From Leucobacter sp. G161 (GTDB taxonomy: Bacteria > Actinomycetota > Actinomycetes > Actinomycetales > Microbacteriaceae): 64,000 nucleotides of DNA. Below are positions 1 through 8,895 of the stretch, piece after piece (the stretch's first letter is position 1; each line of letters opens with the position of its first letter). The translations under genes were made by a program, and so were the position numbers. A model generated the notes under the pieces. The model was not told the DNA's origin and searched no databases. It saw only the letters and a program-made list of their open reading frames with translations. Location: the NCBI RefSeq assembly GCF_001482305.1, contig NZ_LOHP01000069.1, positions 1 to 64,000 on the forward strand. The letters run 5' to 3'.

Positions 1-1629
1 ATCCAGATCGTCTCGCCGGAGGACGAGGACCGCGAGCTCCTCGAGGCATTCGATATTGATATCGAAGCTGAGCTCGAAGAAGAGGGCGACGACGTACTCC
101 AGCCGCGTCCGCCGGTTGTCACCGTCATGGGCCACGTTGACCACGGTAAGACCCGTTTGCTCGACGCGATCCGCCAGGAGAACGTTGGCGGCGGCGAGGC
201 CGGCGGCATCACGCAGCACATCGGTGCGTACCAGGTTCACACCCAGCACGACGGCGTCGACCGCGCGCTGACCTTCATCGATACCCCGGGTCACGAGGCG
301 TTCACCGCCATGCGTGCTCGTGGTGCGCAGGTCACCGATATCGCGATCCTCGTGGTCGCGGCGGATGACGGCATCATGCCGCAGACGATTGAGGCGCTCA
401 ACCACGCACAGTCGGCGAATGTGCCGATCGTGGTCGCAGTGAACAAGATCGATAAGGAAGCCGCGAACCCTGAGAAGGTGCGTCAGCAGCTCACCGAGTT
501 CGGTCTCGTCTCTGAAGAGTGGGGCGGCGACGTGATGTTCGTCGACGTCTCGGCGAAGAACAACATCGGCATTGCCGAGCTGCTCGAGGCCGTGCTTCTC
601 ACCGCAGACGCTGGTCTCGACCTGCGCGCGAACCCGGACAAGGAAGCGCGCGGCGTCGCGATTGAGGCGAAGCTCGATAAGGGCCGCGGCTCGGTTGCTA
701 CCGTGCTCATCCAGTCGGGTACGCTCCGCGTCGGTGACGCGATTGTCGCCGGCACCGCATACGGTCGCGTGCGTGCAATGCACGACGAGAACGGCGACGC
801 TGTTCTCGAGGCGCTGCCGTCGCGTCCGGTTTCGGTTCAGGGTCTGTCCTCGGTGCCTCGCGCCGGCGACAACTTCCTGGTTGTCTCCGAGGATCGCACC
901 GCGCGCCAGATCGCTGAGAAGCGTGAGGCAGCAGAGCGTAACGCAATGCTGGCGAAGGCCCGCAAGCGCATCAGCCTCGAAGAGTTCACGAAGGCGCTCG
1001 AGGATGGCAAGGTTGAGTCGCTCAACCTCATCATCAAGGGTGACGTGTCGGGTGCTGTTGAGGCACTTGAAGAGTCGCTCATGAAGATCGAGGTGGACGA
1101 TTCGGTCCAGCTCCGTATCCTCCACCGCGGCGTCGGCGCGATTACCGAGTCGGACGTGGATCTTGCCACGATCGACAACGCGATCGTCATCGGCTTCAAC
1201 GTGCGCCCCGACGTCAAGGCACGCGAGCGTGCTGCGCGCGAGGGCATCGACATCCGGTTCTACAACGTCATCTACAACGCGCTTGATGACATTGAGGCAT
1301 CGCTCACGGGCATGCTCAAGCCGGAGTACGAGGAAGTTCAGTCGGGCGTTGCGGAGATCCGCGAGGTCTTCCGCTCGTCGAAGTTCGGCAACATTGCCGG
1401 TGTCATCGTGCGGTCGGGAACGATCACGCGAAACGCAAAGGCACGCGTCATCCGCGAGGGTGTCGTCATCGCCGATGGGCTCGCCATTGAGTCGCTGCGT
1501 CGTTTCAAGGACGACGTCACTGAGGTGAAGACGGACTTCGAGGCTGGTATCGGCCTCGGCAAGTTCAACGACATCCAGCCGGGCGATGAGATCGAGACCA
1601 CCGAAATGGTTGAGAAGCCCCGCGGCTAA
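1..1629 (+). CDS. infB: Translation initiation factor IF-2 (C-terminal 542 residues)
   Basis: GTPase that delivers initiator fMet-tRNA to the 30S subunit and promotes subunit joining. The gene enters from outside the window, and the frame is open from base 1. Visible in order: an acidic linker, the G1 loop GHVDHGKT (about residues 44-51 of this fragment), the G3 motif DTPGHEAF, the G4 motif NKID, then the EF-Tu-like domain II, the IF-2 specific domain 3 and the C-terminal fMet-tRNA binding domain ending EMVEKPRG. The usual N-terminal low-complexity region is missing only because of the window edge. A strong hairpin follows the stop, so infB is probably the last gene of its transcript. Identity is certain. 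Confidence 0.98.
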   Translation: MQIVSPEDEDRELLEAFDIDIEAELEEEGDDVLQPRPPVVTVMGHVDHGKTRLLDAIRQENVGGGEAGGITQHIGAYQVHTQHDGVDRALTFIDTPGHEAFTAMRARGAQVTDIAILVVAADDGIMPQTIEALNHAQSANVPIVVAVNKIDKEAANPEKVRQQLTEFGLVSEEWGGDVMFVDVSAKNNIGIAELLEAVLLTADAGLDLRANPDKEARGVAIEAKLDKGRGSVATVLIQSGTLRVGDAIVAGTAYGRVRAMHDENGDAVLEALPSRPVSVQGLSSVPRAGDNFLVVSEDRTARQIAEKREAAERNAMLAKARKRISLEEFTKALEDGKVESLNLIIKGDVSGAVEALEESLMKIEVDDSVQLRILHRGVGAITESDVDLATIDNAIVIGFNVRPDVKARERAAREGIDIRFYNVIYNALDDIEASLTGMLKPEYEEVQSGVAEIREVFRSSKFGNIAGVIVRSGTITRNAKARVIREGVVIADGLAIESLRRFKDDVTEVKTDFEAGIGLGKFNDIQPGDEIETTEMVEKPRG

Positions 1630-1645
1630 CGCGAGGTGTCTTGTG

Positions 1646-1680
1646 AAGGCCGGGGGAGCGCAAGCTTCCCCGGCCTTTCG
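1646..1680 (+). terminator. Intrinsic terminator after infB
   Basis: A 14-bp GC-rich stem with one G-T wobble (1646-1659 against 1665-1678), a short loop, and a trailing TTT. It lies 17 nt after the infB stop. Confidence 0.8.
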
Positions 1681-1773
1681 CGTGAGTAGGCGCGGCCGGC
1701 GCGACGCGCCCGACCGGCAACGCTGCGCGTGAGCGAGGCGGAGCCCGGGCGGCTTGACCCCTATGCTCGAAGC

Positions 1774-2226
1774 ATGAACGATCCTGAACTTGTTGCCAGT
1801 GTCCGTACGCTCGTCGAGACGATGTACGGCGGATACCTCGGGGGCGACCGCTCCGCAATCGACCAGCTGCTTGACCCCGAGCTCACGATGTTTGATTCGG
1901 CGAGTGCCGTGCTGATCTCCGGTATGGATGAGCTCAACGCGGTGCGTGCGGGGCGCGGCACGGGCGACGACGCTGCGCCGGCGCAGACCGAGACCGCCCT
2001 TGTCCCCGGCCTCTTTACCGCGCGACGCATCGGTGACGTCATTTCGGCAACCTGGTGGCTGCGGATCGACGCGGTCGACGCCACCGGCACTCCGATTGTG
2101 CCCGAGGTCGTCCGCAACTCAGCCGTACTGCTCGACACGGACGGGCCGTTGCGGATCATTCAGCTCCACGAGGGCGTCGTGCAGCACTTTGGCGGCCCGG
2201 TCGTCGCAGGGCTTCCCGAGTTCTAA
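1774..2226 (+). CDS. SnoaL/AtzH-like (NTF2 fold) protein
   Basis: A 150-residue cytosolic protein. The pattern MNDPELVASVRTLVETMYGG, a conserved acidic patch (LDPELTMFDSA) and strands ending in VVRNS and LHEGVV resemble the DUF4440/AtzH/SnoaL-like NTF2 fold, a cone-shaped fold used by small hydrolases, isomerases and binding proteins. The substrate cannot be read from sequence. The ATG at 1774 was chosen because a TATGCT hexamer (1762-1767) lies exactly 6 nt upstream, giving a leaderless transcript; the frame is also open further upstream. It sits between infB and rbfA, each with its own promoter or terminator, so a translation role is not implied. Family assignment is moderately sure. Confidence 0.7.
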   Translation: MNDPELVASVRTLVETMYGGYLGGDRSAIDQLLDPELTMFDSASAVLISGMDELNAVRAGRGTGDDAAPAQTETALVPGLFTARRIGDVISATWWLRIDAVDATGTPIVPEVVRNSAVLLDTDGPLRIIQLHEGVVQHFGGPVVAGLPEF

Positions 2227-2275
2227 GAAATCCAGAGTGCAGCGGCGGAGGCGCCGACGCGGGTAGGCTTGAGCT

Positions 2276-2818
2276 ATGAGTAATCCACGTGCAGGTAAGG
2301 TCGCGGAGCGGATCCACCAGATCATCGCCCGCCGGCTTGATAAGGGTCTCCGTGACCCGCGGCTCGGTTTCGTCACGATTACCGAGGTGCGTGTGACCGG
2401 CGATCTGCAGAACGCCAGCGTCTTCTACACCGTCTACGGTGATGCGACGACGCAGAGCGAGACCGCGGCCGCCTTGAAGGCGGCCACGGGCATGCTCCGG
2501 AGTGAGGTCGGCAAGCAGTTGGGCACACGGTTGACGCCGACGCTCGAATTCTTGCACGACGAGCTTCCGGCATCCGCTGACCACATGAACGAGCTCCTCG
2601 CCGAGGCGAAGCGCCGCGACGATGCAGCCCGCGAACTGGCTGTCGGCGCGAACTACGCTGGCGAGGCCGACCCCTACGAGAAGCCGCGATCCGAGGCGGA
2701 GGCCGCCGAGGACGATCTTGACGATGATGCCGACGATGAACTCGACGACGATTTCGACGAGGAAGACGAAGACGGCCTCGACGAGGAAGATCTCGAAGAA
2801 GACGAAGAACGCGCCTAG
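2276..2818 (+). CDS. rbfA: Ribosome-binding factor A with long acidic tail
   Basis: 30S assembly factor of the KH-fold family that binds near 16S helix 1 during late maturation and cold adaptation. The conserved core (residues 1 to about 115) starts NPRAGKVAERIHQIIARRL and includes DPRLGFVTITEVRVTGDL and FLHDELPASADHMNELL. It is followed by a tail of roughly 45 residues that is almost entirely Asp and Glu (from about residue 140). Family proteins are typically 120-150 residues; this one has 180. The ATG is 6 nt after a TAGGCT hexamer (2264-2269), so the mRNA is probably leaderless. A perfect 18-bp terminator follows. Identity is certain; the tail's function is unknown. Confidence 0.97.
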   Translation: MSNPRAGKVAERIHQIIARRLDKGLRDPRLGFVTITEVRVTGDLQNASVFYTVYGDATTQSETAAALKAATGMLRSEVGKQLGTRLTPTLEFLHDELPASADHMNELLAEAKRRDDAARELAVGANYAGEADPYEKPRSEAEAAEDDLDDDADDELDDDFDEEDEDGLDEEDLEEDEERA

Positions 2819-2829
2819 CGCTTCGCGAA

Positions 2830-2869
2830 CAGAACGGGTGCCCCGCCGGTTGGCGGGGCACCCGTTCTG
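2830..2869. terminator. Bidirectional terminator between rbfA and lrp-like gene
   Basis: A perfect 18-bp inverted repeat (2830-2847 with 2852-2869) around a GGTT loop. It lies between two convergent genes, 11 nt after the rbfA stop and 12 nt from the end of the regulator gene, and can serve both strands. There is no long T-run. Confidence 0.85.
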
Positions 2870-2881
2870 TCGTTCGAGCGA

Positions 2882-3445
2882 CTAGCGTTCCACCTCGTTC
2901 TCCTCGCCTGGCTCGACGAAGCTCGTAATGCGCGAGATGCCGAGTACGGCGTCGTCCGTGAATTCTCGGCCCGATCGTAGCGCCCGACCAGCAAAGCCTG
3001 CCCGGAGATTCACCCGATCCCACTGCTCATCCATGATGAAGACGGTCTCCGTCGACTTAATGCAGTCCCACTGCGCAAGGTTGGTGGCGACGAGTTCGTG
3101 AATCGCCGCGACGTCGGCCGCGCGAACGAGCAGCATGCCGTCGTGTCTGCCCGCGGTGACCGCGAAGTACTCGAGCTCTTGGACGCTGGGGAGCCGCTCC
3201 CGGAACTCCTGCCAGCGTTGCTGCTCGAGCGAGACGAAGACGAGCGCCGCGACCCCAAAGCCGGCTGCGCGGAAGTCGAGGGTCGCGGTGAATCCGGTGA
3301 TGACCCCAGCCTCGACGAGCGCGTCATAGCGTTGGTATGCGTTGGAGCGTGAGACCCCGAGTTGCTCGGCCATTGCGGCGATTGAGAGCCGCCCGTTCCG
3401 GCGAAGCAAATCAACCATGTGGATGTGTGTGTCATCGAGCTGCAT
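2882..3445 (-). CDS. Lrp/AsnC family transcriptional regulator
   Basis: A 187-residue DNA-binding regulator. The N-terminal winged helix begins QLDDTHIHMVDLLRRNGRLS and continues through AAMAEQLGVSRSNAYQRYDAL and VEAGVITGF. The C-terminal RAM/ActL-like effector domain contains YFAVTAGRHDGMLLVRA. AsnC-type proteins start immediately before the LDD motif, so the ATG at 3445 was chosen over upstream ATGs (3478, 3589) in an AT-rich stretch that looks like promoter DNA. It is divergent from a peptide-type ABC operon, the usual arrangement for a local regulator responding to an amino acid or small peptide. The effector is unknown. Confidence 0.88.
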   Translation of the reverse strand: MQLDDTHIHMVDLLRRNGRLSIAAMAEQLGVSRSNAYQRYDALVEAGVITGFTATLDFRAAGFGVAALVFVSLEQQRWQEFRERLPSVQELEYFAVTAGRHDGMLLVRAADVAAIHELVATNLAQWDCIKSTETVFIMDEQWDRVNLRAGFAGRALRSGREFTDDAVLGISRITSFVEPGEENEVER

Positions 3446-3501
3446 TCTGTCTTTGCCAGCCAATCTTTTCACGGGCATATCTGGATCAATTGCCCTATTC
3501 T

Positions 3502-3516
3502 TCCTGAACTGCAGGA
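3502..3516. promoter_or_regulatory. Candidate Lrp-type operator
   Basis: A 15-bp imperfect palindrome, TCCTG-N5-CAGGA, in the AT-rich spacer between the Lrp/AsnC gene and the divergent ABC operon. Size and place fit an Lrp-family half-site pair. Assignment is by position only. Confidence 0.4.
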
Positions 3517-3541
3517 TACATCTCGTCAAATACTTCGTGAG

Positions 3542-3571
3542 TTGACACAATAATTGCGGATCGCGTAACTT
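3542..3571 (+). promoter_or_regulatory. Sigma-70-type promoter of the ABC operon
   Basis: -35 TTGACA (3542-3547), 18-nt spacer, -10 TAACTT (3566-3571). Predicted start near 3578 gives a 40-nt leader to the ATG at 3618, whose ribosome site is GGAAGG at 3606-3611. Confidence 0.65.
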
Positions 3572-3617
3572 CTGTAAAGAGTTATCCAATGCGGGATAGC
3601 CCTATGGAAGGCCACAC

Positions 3618-5195
3618 ATGAAGCACTCGATGAAGCGCGTCTTCGCGGCGACCGGTCTGGTTGCTGCAGCTGCGCTCGTTCTTTCCGGTTGCGCCGGGGG
3701 CGCACAACCGAACACCGACGACGCGGGCGGCAACAAGTCGATCGTTGTTGACGCGTCCTTTGACCTCAAGACTGCAGATCCCGGTCGCCAGTATGAGACG
3801 ACCGGTTCGATCGTCGCGAAGGCGCTCTACGAGACCCTGCTCACCTTCGAGGGCGAAGACGTCACGAAGCCCATCGACGGGCTCGCCAGCTACGAGATGA
3901 ACGCCGACAACACGGTGCTCACCCTCACGATGAAGCCGGGCGCAAAGTTCTCTGACGGCTCGGACCTCACCGTTGACGACGCTGTTTTCTCGCTCACGCG
4001 TGTGCAGGGGCTGCTCGGCAACCCGTCGTTCTTGCTTGACGGTGTGACCGTCGAGAAGACCGGCGACGATACGCTCACGCTCACCTCGGAGACGCCGAAC
4101 CCGGCGCTGCCGTTCATCCTCCCGAACCCGGCGCTGTCCGTGGTCAACCAGGAAGTTGTTGAAGCGAACGGCGGCAGCGCGGACGAGTCCGACGCAGCTG
4201 AGGCGTTCCTCAACAGCGAGTCAGCCGGATCGGGCCCGTACACGCTCGAGTCCTTCGACGCCGCAGCGCAGGTCGTGTTCACCGCAAACCCCGAGTACAC
4301 GGGCGATAAGCCCGCCTACGACCGCGTCGTGCTCCGCAACGTCGAGGGCCCCACGCAGAAGCTCAACGTAGAGAAGGGCGAGTCGCAGGTCGCGCTTGAC
4401 CTCAACCCCGACCAGGTCGCTGAGCTTGCCAGCGCAGACGTGAAGGTTGTCTCGAACCCGTCGCGGTACATGATCTTCCTGCTCCTCAATCAGAACCCCG
4501 AGGTCAGCGCGATCACGAGCAACCCTGACTTCCTCGACGCAGTGAAGCTCGGACTCGACTACGACAAGATCGTCAGCCTCGCGGGCGAGGGATCAGTGCG
4601 CCCCGGCGGTCCGATCCCGTCGCTGTTCGTCGGCGCGATCGACGCCGAGCAGGGCAACCAGCGCGACGTCGACGCCGCGAAGGCAGCGCTCAAGAAGTCG
4701 GGCTACGCCGGCGAGAAGGTCACGCTGAACTTCCCGAACGACATCACCGTGCAGGGGCTTTCGCTGCAGAACGTCGCCGAGGCCGTGCAGGCTCAGCTCA
4801 ACGAGGTGGGTATCGAGGTCGCGCTTGCGCCCGCACCGGTCGCAACCGAGCTCGACGCGTACCGCAACGGCACCGAGACCATCGGTCTCTGGTACTGGGG
4901 CCCCGACTTCCCGGACGCCTCGAACTACACCGTATTCTCGCCGGGCGAGCTCGTTGGACTCCGTTCCGGCTGGGCTGCTGACGCGAACCCGAAGGTGACT
5001 GAGCTCTCGAACGCGGCCAAGGCTGCGACCGGTGAGGATCGTGCACCCGCCTACGAGGCTTGGCAGGACGAGCTGAACGCGAGCGGCCCCTTCGTGCCGC
5101 TGCTGCAGCCCGCGCAGAACGTGGTCACGTCGCCGTCGATCGAATCGATCACGACGAACCCCGTGTGGACCGTGGATCTTGCCCTCATCAAGTAA
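3618..5195 (+). CDS. ABC transporter substrate-binding lipoprotein (family 5, peptide/opine/nickel type)
   Basis: A 525-residue solute receptor anchored to the outer face of the membrane. The signal peptide ends in lipobox LSGC with Cys25 as the lipidation site. The mature part has family SBP_bac_5 features: YETTGSIVAKALYETLL, AKFSDGSDLTVDDAVFSLTR, GSGPYTLESF and a conserved YWGPDFPD segment near the C-terminus that fits the peptide-binding cleft region. First gene of a five-gene importer (two permeases, two ATPases follow), under the promoter at 3542. Ligand is likely an oligopeptide or related organic compound; the sequence does not decide it. Confidence 0.92.
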   Translation: MKHSMKRVFAATGLVAAAALVLSGCAGGAQPNTDDAGGNKSIVVDASFDLKTADPGRQYETTGSIVAKALYETLLTFEGEDVTKPIDGLASYEMNADNTVLTLTMKPGAKFSDGSDLTVDDAVFSLTRVQGLLGNPSFLLDGVTVEKTGDDTLTLTSETPNPALPFILPNPALSVVNQEVVEANGGSADESDAAEAFLNSESAGSGPYTLESFDAAAQVVFTANPEYTGDKPAYDRVVLRNVEGPTQKLNVEKGESQVALDLNPDQVAELASADVKVVSNPSRYMIFLLLNQNPEVSAITSNPDFLDAVKLGLDYDKIVSLAGEGSVRPGGPIPSLFVGAIDAEQGNQRDVDAAKAALKKSGYAGEKVTLNFPNDITVQGLSLQNVAEAVQAQLNEVGIEVALAPAPVATELDAYRNGTETIGLWYWGPDFPDASNYTVFSPGELVGLRSGWAADANPKVTELSNAAKAATGEDRAPAYEAWQDELNASGPFVPLLQPAQNVVTSPSIESITTNPVWTVDLALIK

Positions 5196-6270
5196 CAACA
5201 ACAGCACCGTCGCGATCCGGACGGCCGAACGTACCGCACGGCGGGGGATCCCCCCGTTCGTGCGGTACGTGGCCGTCCGGCTCGGCCTGACGGTCTTGCT
5301 TATGTTTGGGGTGACCGTCGTCACCTTCGTGCTCACCAACCTCGTGCCTGCCGATCCCGTGCAGGCCGCGCTGGGCGAGCAGGCTGCGGCCAACCCGGAG
5401 ATCGTCGCGAAGTTCCGCGCCGAGAACGGGCTCGACCAGCCACTTATCGTGCAGTACTTCACGTACCTCGGAAACGTGCTCCAGGGCAACCTCGGTGTCT
5501 CGACGCAGACGCGTGTACCTGTCGCTGACGAGTTGGCCGCCGCGTTCCCCGCCACCATCGAACTCGCGCTCTCCGCGATCGTGTTCTCCGCCATCATCGG
5601 AATCGGTCTCGGTCTCTGGGCTGCGCTCAAGCGTCGCACCATCGTTGACCAGGTGATCCGCGTGGTCAGCCTCATCGGCCTAAGCTGGCCGACGTTCTGG
5701 CTCGCGCTCGTGGTCTACTACGTCTTCTTCTTTGCGCTCGGGATTTTCCCGGGCTCGGGCAGGCTCGACCCGACGGCTATCGCGCCGCCGCACGTCACCG
5801 GCCTGTACACGATCGATTCGGTGATCGCCGGTCAGTGGGGCACCTTCTGGGATGCCCTGTACCACCTGGTGCTGCCCGCATCGGTGCTTGCGCTGTACAC
5901 GATCGGTCTGCTCACTCGCTTCGCCCGCTCGGCGGTACTCGAAGTACTGGATATGGACTACGTGAAGGCCGCCACCGCGAAGGGGCTGCCACGCCGCACC
6001 GTCGTGTTCGGATATGTGCTTCGCGGCGCGATGGTGCCAATCATCACCGTGCTTGGGCTCGCATTCGGGTCGCTCCTGTCTGGCACCGTGCTCGTCGAGA
6101 AGGTGTACTCGTGGCACGGCCTGGGCGAGTACTCGTTCTCGGCAGCAACCAAGCTTGATCTGCCCGCCATCATGGGCGTCGGGCTCATCGTTGGCATTGT
6201 CTATATCGGTCTGAACTTCCTCGTCGACGTGCTGTACGGGGTCATTGACCCGAGAGTGAGGGTCTCATGA
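5179..6270 (+). CDS. ABC transporter permease, DppB/OppB type
   Basis: A 363-residue membrane subunit with about six transmembrane helices and the DppB hallmarks PADPVQAALG and AATAKGLPRRTVVFGYVLRG (the EAA loop that contacts the ATPase). A TTG at 5179 opens a frame overlapping the upstream stop by 17 nt, consistent with translational coupling. An alternative GTG at 5260 would give 336 residues, closer to the usual 310-340, starting directly at the first helix (VRYVAVRLGL). A strong hairpin (5231-5268) lies between the two starts. Which start is used is unresolved; downstream sequence is secure. Confidence 0.9.
   Translation: MPSSSNNNSTVAIRTAERTARRGIPPFVRYVAVRLGLTVLLMFGVTVVTFVLTNLVPADPVQAALGEQAAANPEIVAKFRAENGLDQPLIVQYFTYLGNVLQGNLGVSTQTRVPVADELAAAFPATIELALSAIVFSAIIGIGLGLWAALKRRTIVDQVIRVVSLIGLSWPTFWLALVVYYVFFFALGIFPGSGRLDPTAIAPPHVTGLYTIDSVIAGQWGTFWDALYHLVLPASVLALYTIGLLTRFARSAVLEVLDMDYVKAATAKGLPRRTVVFGYVLRGAMVPIITVLGLAFGSLLSGTVLVEKVYSWHGLGEYSFSAATKLDLPAIMGVGLIVGIVYIGLNFLVDVLYGVIDPRVRVS
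5231..5268 (+). promoter_or_regulatory. Stable mRNA hairpin between receptor and permease genes
   Basis: A two-part inverted repeat: a perfect 10-bp outer stem (5231-5240 with 5259-5268) and a 6-bp inner stem (5242-5247 with 5251-5256). There is no T-run, so it is not a classic terminator. It lies 36 nt after the receptor stop, where such hairpins often stabilise receptor mRNA or reduce permease expression, and it would also cover the SD-like GGGGGA before the GTG at 5260. Confidence 0.6.
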
Positions 6271-7151
6271 GCACCGATATTCTCGTCGAGCGCGCGAAGC
6301 GTCGCCGCTGGCTGAAGATTTCCCCGGCGTTCCGCACGCCGCTCGCCATCACGGGCGTCTCCATCGCACTGATCTGGCTCCTCATCGCCATCTTCGCTCC
6401 GGTGATTGCTCCGCACGACCCGCTCGCGCAGGCATTCGACCGCCTGCAACCACCGAGCGCGGCGCACCTGTTCGGCACCGATGCGGTTGGCCGCGACGTG
6501 CTGAGCCGTGTCATTAGCGGCGCGCGGATCTCGATGCCGCTCGCACTGTCGCTCGTTATCGCCTCGATGATTGTTGGCGGGACGCTCGGAGCGATCGCTG
6601 GCTACTTCGGCAAGGTCGTCGATGAAGTGATCATGCGCATCGCGGATCTCGTGTTCGCGTTCCCGACCATCATCCTCGCGATGGTGATCACCGCGGCTCT
6701 CGGCCCGAGCCTGACGAATGCCGTGATTGCGATGCTCATCGTGTCGTGGCCGGCATACGCCCGCGTCACGAGGTCACTCGTGCTCTCGGCGCGTACGCAG
6801 GAGTACGTCGTGGCCGGCAGGTTGCTCGGCAACGGCCCGTTCACCTCGTTGCGTCGCGATATTCTCCCGAACGTACTGTCTCCGGTCTTCGTGCTGGCGA
6901 TGCTCGACGTCGGCACGGCGATCCTGCTCCTCGCGGGCCTGAGCTTCCTCGGGCTCGGCGCCACCCCGCCGACCCCCGACTGGGGTGCGATGGTATCTGA
7001 CGGCGTGCAGCAGTTCTCCTCATGGTGGATCGCGGCCTTCCCCGGTCTCGCGATCTTTACCGTGGTGATGGCGTTTAACTTCATTGGGGACTCGCTGCGC
7101 GACTCCCTCGACCCGCGTGCACAGGACGCGGTCCAGGGGAGGGCAATGTGA
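6267..7151 (+). CDS. ABC transporter permease, DppC/OppC type
   Basis: A 294-residue second membrane subunit. It begins with the short cytoplasmic segment and first helix typical of DppC, then the periplasmic motif DPLAQAFDRLQPPS and HLFGTDAVGRDVLSRVISGA, a DppC/OppC signature. The coupling loop and LAGLSFLGLGATPPTPDWGAM near the end are also characteristic. ATG overlaps the previous stop (ATGA), so it is translated together with the DppB-type gene; the next gene overlaps in the same way. Function as the heterodimer partner in the importer is secure. Confidence 0.93.
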   Translation: MSTDILVERAKRRRWLKISPAFRTPLAITGVSIALIWLLIAIFAPVIAPHDPLAQAFDRLQPPSAAHLFGTDAVGRDVLSRVISGARISMPLALSLVIASMIVGGTLGAIAGYFGKVVDEVIMRIADLVFAFPTIILAMVITAALGPSLTNAVIAMLIVSWPAYARVTRSLVLSARTQEYVVAGRLLGNGPFTSLRRDILPNVLSPVFVLAMLDVGTAILLLAGLSFLGLGATPPTPDWGAMVSDGVQQFSSWWIAAFPGLAIFTVVMAFNFIGDSLRDSLDPRAQDAVQGRAM

Positions 7152-8023
7152 GCCACTCAACGATTACCCACGACGGCGCACGCGAAGTGTCTGTCGAAGA
7201 GGGGCTCGCGATCCGCGACCTCACGGTCTCGATTGGGGATCGCGAGATCCTGCACGGGATCAATCTCGACCTCATCCCCGGCCAGATCACCGGCCTCGCG
7301 GGTGAATCTGGTTCGGGTAAGTCCATCACTGGGCTCGCGATGCTCGGGCTGCTGCCCGCGAACGCGCGCACCGGTGGCGAGATTCGTTTCGGCGGGCGCA
7401 ACCTACTCACCCTTCCCGAGCGCGAGCTCGGGAAGATCCGTGGGCAGCGCATTGGCATGGTGTTCCAGGACCCGACCGCGAGCCTCCACCCGATGCTCAC
7501 GATCGAGCGTCAGCTCACCGACCACCTGCGTGCACACACTGGTATTTCGAAGGCCGAGGCGCGCGTGCGCGCGCTCGAGGCACTCGAGAAGGTCAAGGTG
7601 CCGATGCCAGAGACCGCGCTGAAGAAGTACCCGCACCAGTTCTCTGGCGGGCAGCTGCAGCGCATTGCGATCGCGGTCGCCATCATTTGTGAACCAAGCA
7701 TCCTCATCGCCGACGAGCCGACGACCGCGCTTGACGTCACCGTCCAGGCTGGCGTCCTCCGGCTGCTCCGCGGCCTGTGCGATGAGCTCGGCCTCGCGGT
7801 CATGCTCATCACGCACGACCTCGGGGTGATGTCGAGCCTCGCAGACCGGATCGCCGTGCTGCGGCAGGGCGAGATCGTCGAGGAGGGGACGCGCTACGAC
7901 GTACTGCGGAACCCGCAACACGAGTACACGCGGGCGCTTATCGACGCGCTCCCGAGCCATGAGGGCGCCGGCGCTGGCACGACTGACGGCACCGAGAATG
8001 AGAAGGAGGCGGGCAATGACTGA
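7148..8023 (+). CDS. ABC transporter ATP-binding protein, DppD/OppD type
   Basis: A 291-residue cytoplasmic ATPase energising the importer. Walker A is GESGSGKS (residues 52-59), Q-loop VFQDPTASLHP, signature FSGGQLQRIAIA, Walker B ILIADEPTTALDVT and the switch His in LITHDLGV, all intact. The GTG start overlaps the previous stop by 4 nt. The end is short compared with DppD proteins carrying the longer oligopeptide C-terminal segment with an Fe-S type cysteine set, and no such cysteines are visible. Pairs with the next ATPase. Confidence 0.93.
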   Translation: MSHSTITHDGAREVSVEEGLAIRDLTVSIGDREILHGINLDLIPGQITGLAGESGSGKSITGLAMLGLLPANARTGGEIRFGGRNLLTLPERELGKIRGQRIGMVFQDPTASLHPMLTIERQLTDHLRAHTGISKAEARVRALEALEKVKVPMPETALKKYPHQFSGGQLQRIAIAVAIICEPSILIADEPTTALDVTVQAGVLRLLRGLCDELGLAVMLITHDLGVMSSLADRIAVLRQGEIVEEGTRYDVLRNPQHEYTRALIDALPSHEGAGAGTTDGTENEKEAGND

Positions 8024-8837
8024 GCAGAACGCTTCGACGGCCAGCCAGCCGCTGTTACGCCTTGACGAGCTGTCCGTCCAGTACAAGCTGCCGGGGCGCG
8101 GTGTGCTCACCGCGGTCAACGGGGTCAGCTTCGAACTCGAAACGCAACAGGTCCTTGGCCTCGTCGGTGAGTCCGGCTGCGGCAAATCGACGCTCGCTCG
8201 CGCCGTGTGCGGGCTCGAACCAATTCACTCAGGCAGCATCCGGTTCAACGGATCCCCAATTCGCACCCTCGGCATGCGCACCCGCCCGAAGGAGCTGCTG
8301 CGCATCCAGATGGTGTTCCAGAACCCGTACGCCTCGCTGAACCCGAGGCGTACGGTCGGATCGCAGATTGCAGATGGGCTGCGGATCAACCCGCAGAAGG
8401 ATTCGTGGTCAGTCGCGGGTCTCCTCGAAGAGGTCGAGCTGCCGAGTGACGTGCAGAGCCGGTTCCCGCACCAGTTCTCTGGCGGGCAGCGGCAGCGTAT
8501 TGCGATCGCCAGGGCGATCGCGTCCGGCCCGCAGTTGCTCATCGGTGATGAGCCCATCGCGTCGCTCGACGCGAGCCTGCAGGCGAAGGTTGCGAGCCTC
8601 ATGCGTCGGCTGGCGCTCGAGTCCGGTGCTTCGATGCTGTTCATCAGTCACGACCTCGCTGTCGTGCGAACCATCGCTGACGAGATTGCCGTGATGAACA
8701 AGGGCGAAATCGTCGAACACGGACCGGTCGAACAGGTGTGGCGTTCCCCGCAGGATCCATACACGCAGCGGCTTCTCGCCGCGATTCCCGCGGTCGACGG
8801 GCTCGGCACGCTGCCCGGCCTGCCCGACGCCGCGTAA
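8016..8837 (+). CDS. ABC transporter ATP-binding protein, DppF/OppF type
   Basis: A 273-residue partner ATPase. Walker A GESGCGKST, Q-loop VFQNPYASLNPRR (the NPYASLNPR form is typical of DppF), signature FSGGQRQRIAIARA, Walker B LLIGDEPIASLD and LFISHDLAVV. The ATG at 8016 follows a strong AAGGAGG ribosome site inside the end of the preceding gene, overlapping it by 8 nt. Shorter than the 320-330 residues common for DppF, but all nucleotide-binding motifs are present. Walker B has PIASLD instead of the usual PTSALD, a mild variation. Last gene of the operon; a terminator follows. Confidence 0.92.
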   Translation: MTEQNASTASQPLLRLDELSVQYKLPGRGVLTAVNGVSFELETQQVLGLVGESGCGKSTLARAVCGLEPIHSGSIRFNGSPIRTLGMRTRPKELLRIQMVFQNPYASLNPRRTVGSQIADGLRINPQKDSWSVAGLLEEVELPSDVQSRFPHQFSGGQRQRIAIARAIASGPQLLIGDEPIASLDASLQAKVASLMRRLALESGASMLFISHDLAVVRTIADEIAVMNKGEIVEHGPVEQVWRSPQDPYTQRLLAAIPAVDGLGTLPGLPDAA

Positions 8838-8848
8838 CCGGCAGGTCG

Positions 8849-8883
8849 GCCCGGGGTGAGCGGATGCTCACCCCGGGCTTTCT
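8849..8883. terminator. Terminator after the ABC operon
   Basis: A perfect 13-bp GC-rich stem (8849-8861 with 8866-8878), GGAT loop, then TTT. It lies between the convergent ABC operon and alcohol dehydrogenase gene and may act on both strands. Confidence 0.85.
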
Positions 8884-8895
8884 GCTGCCCGCCGG

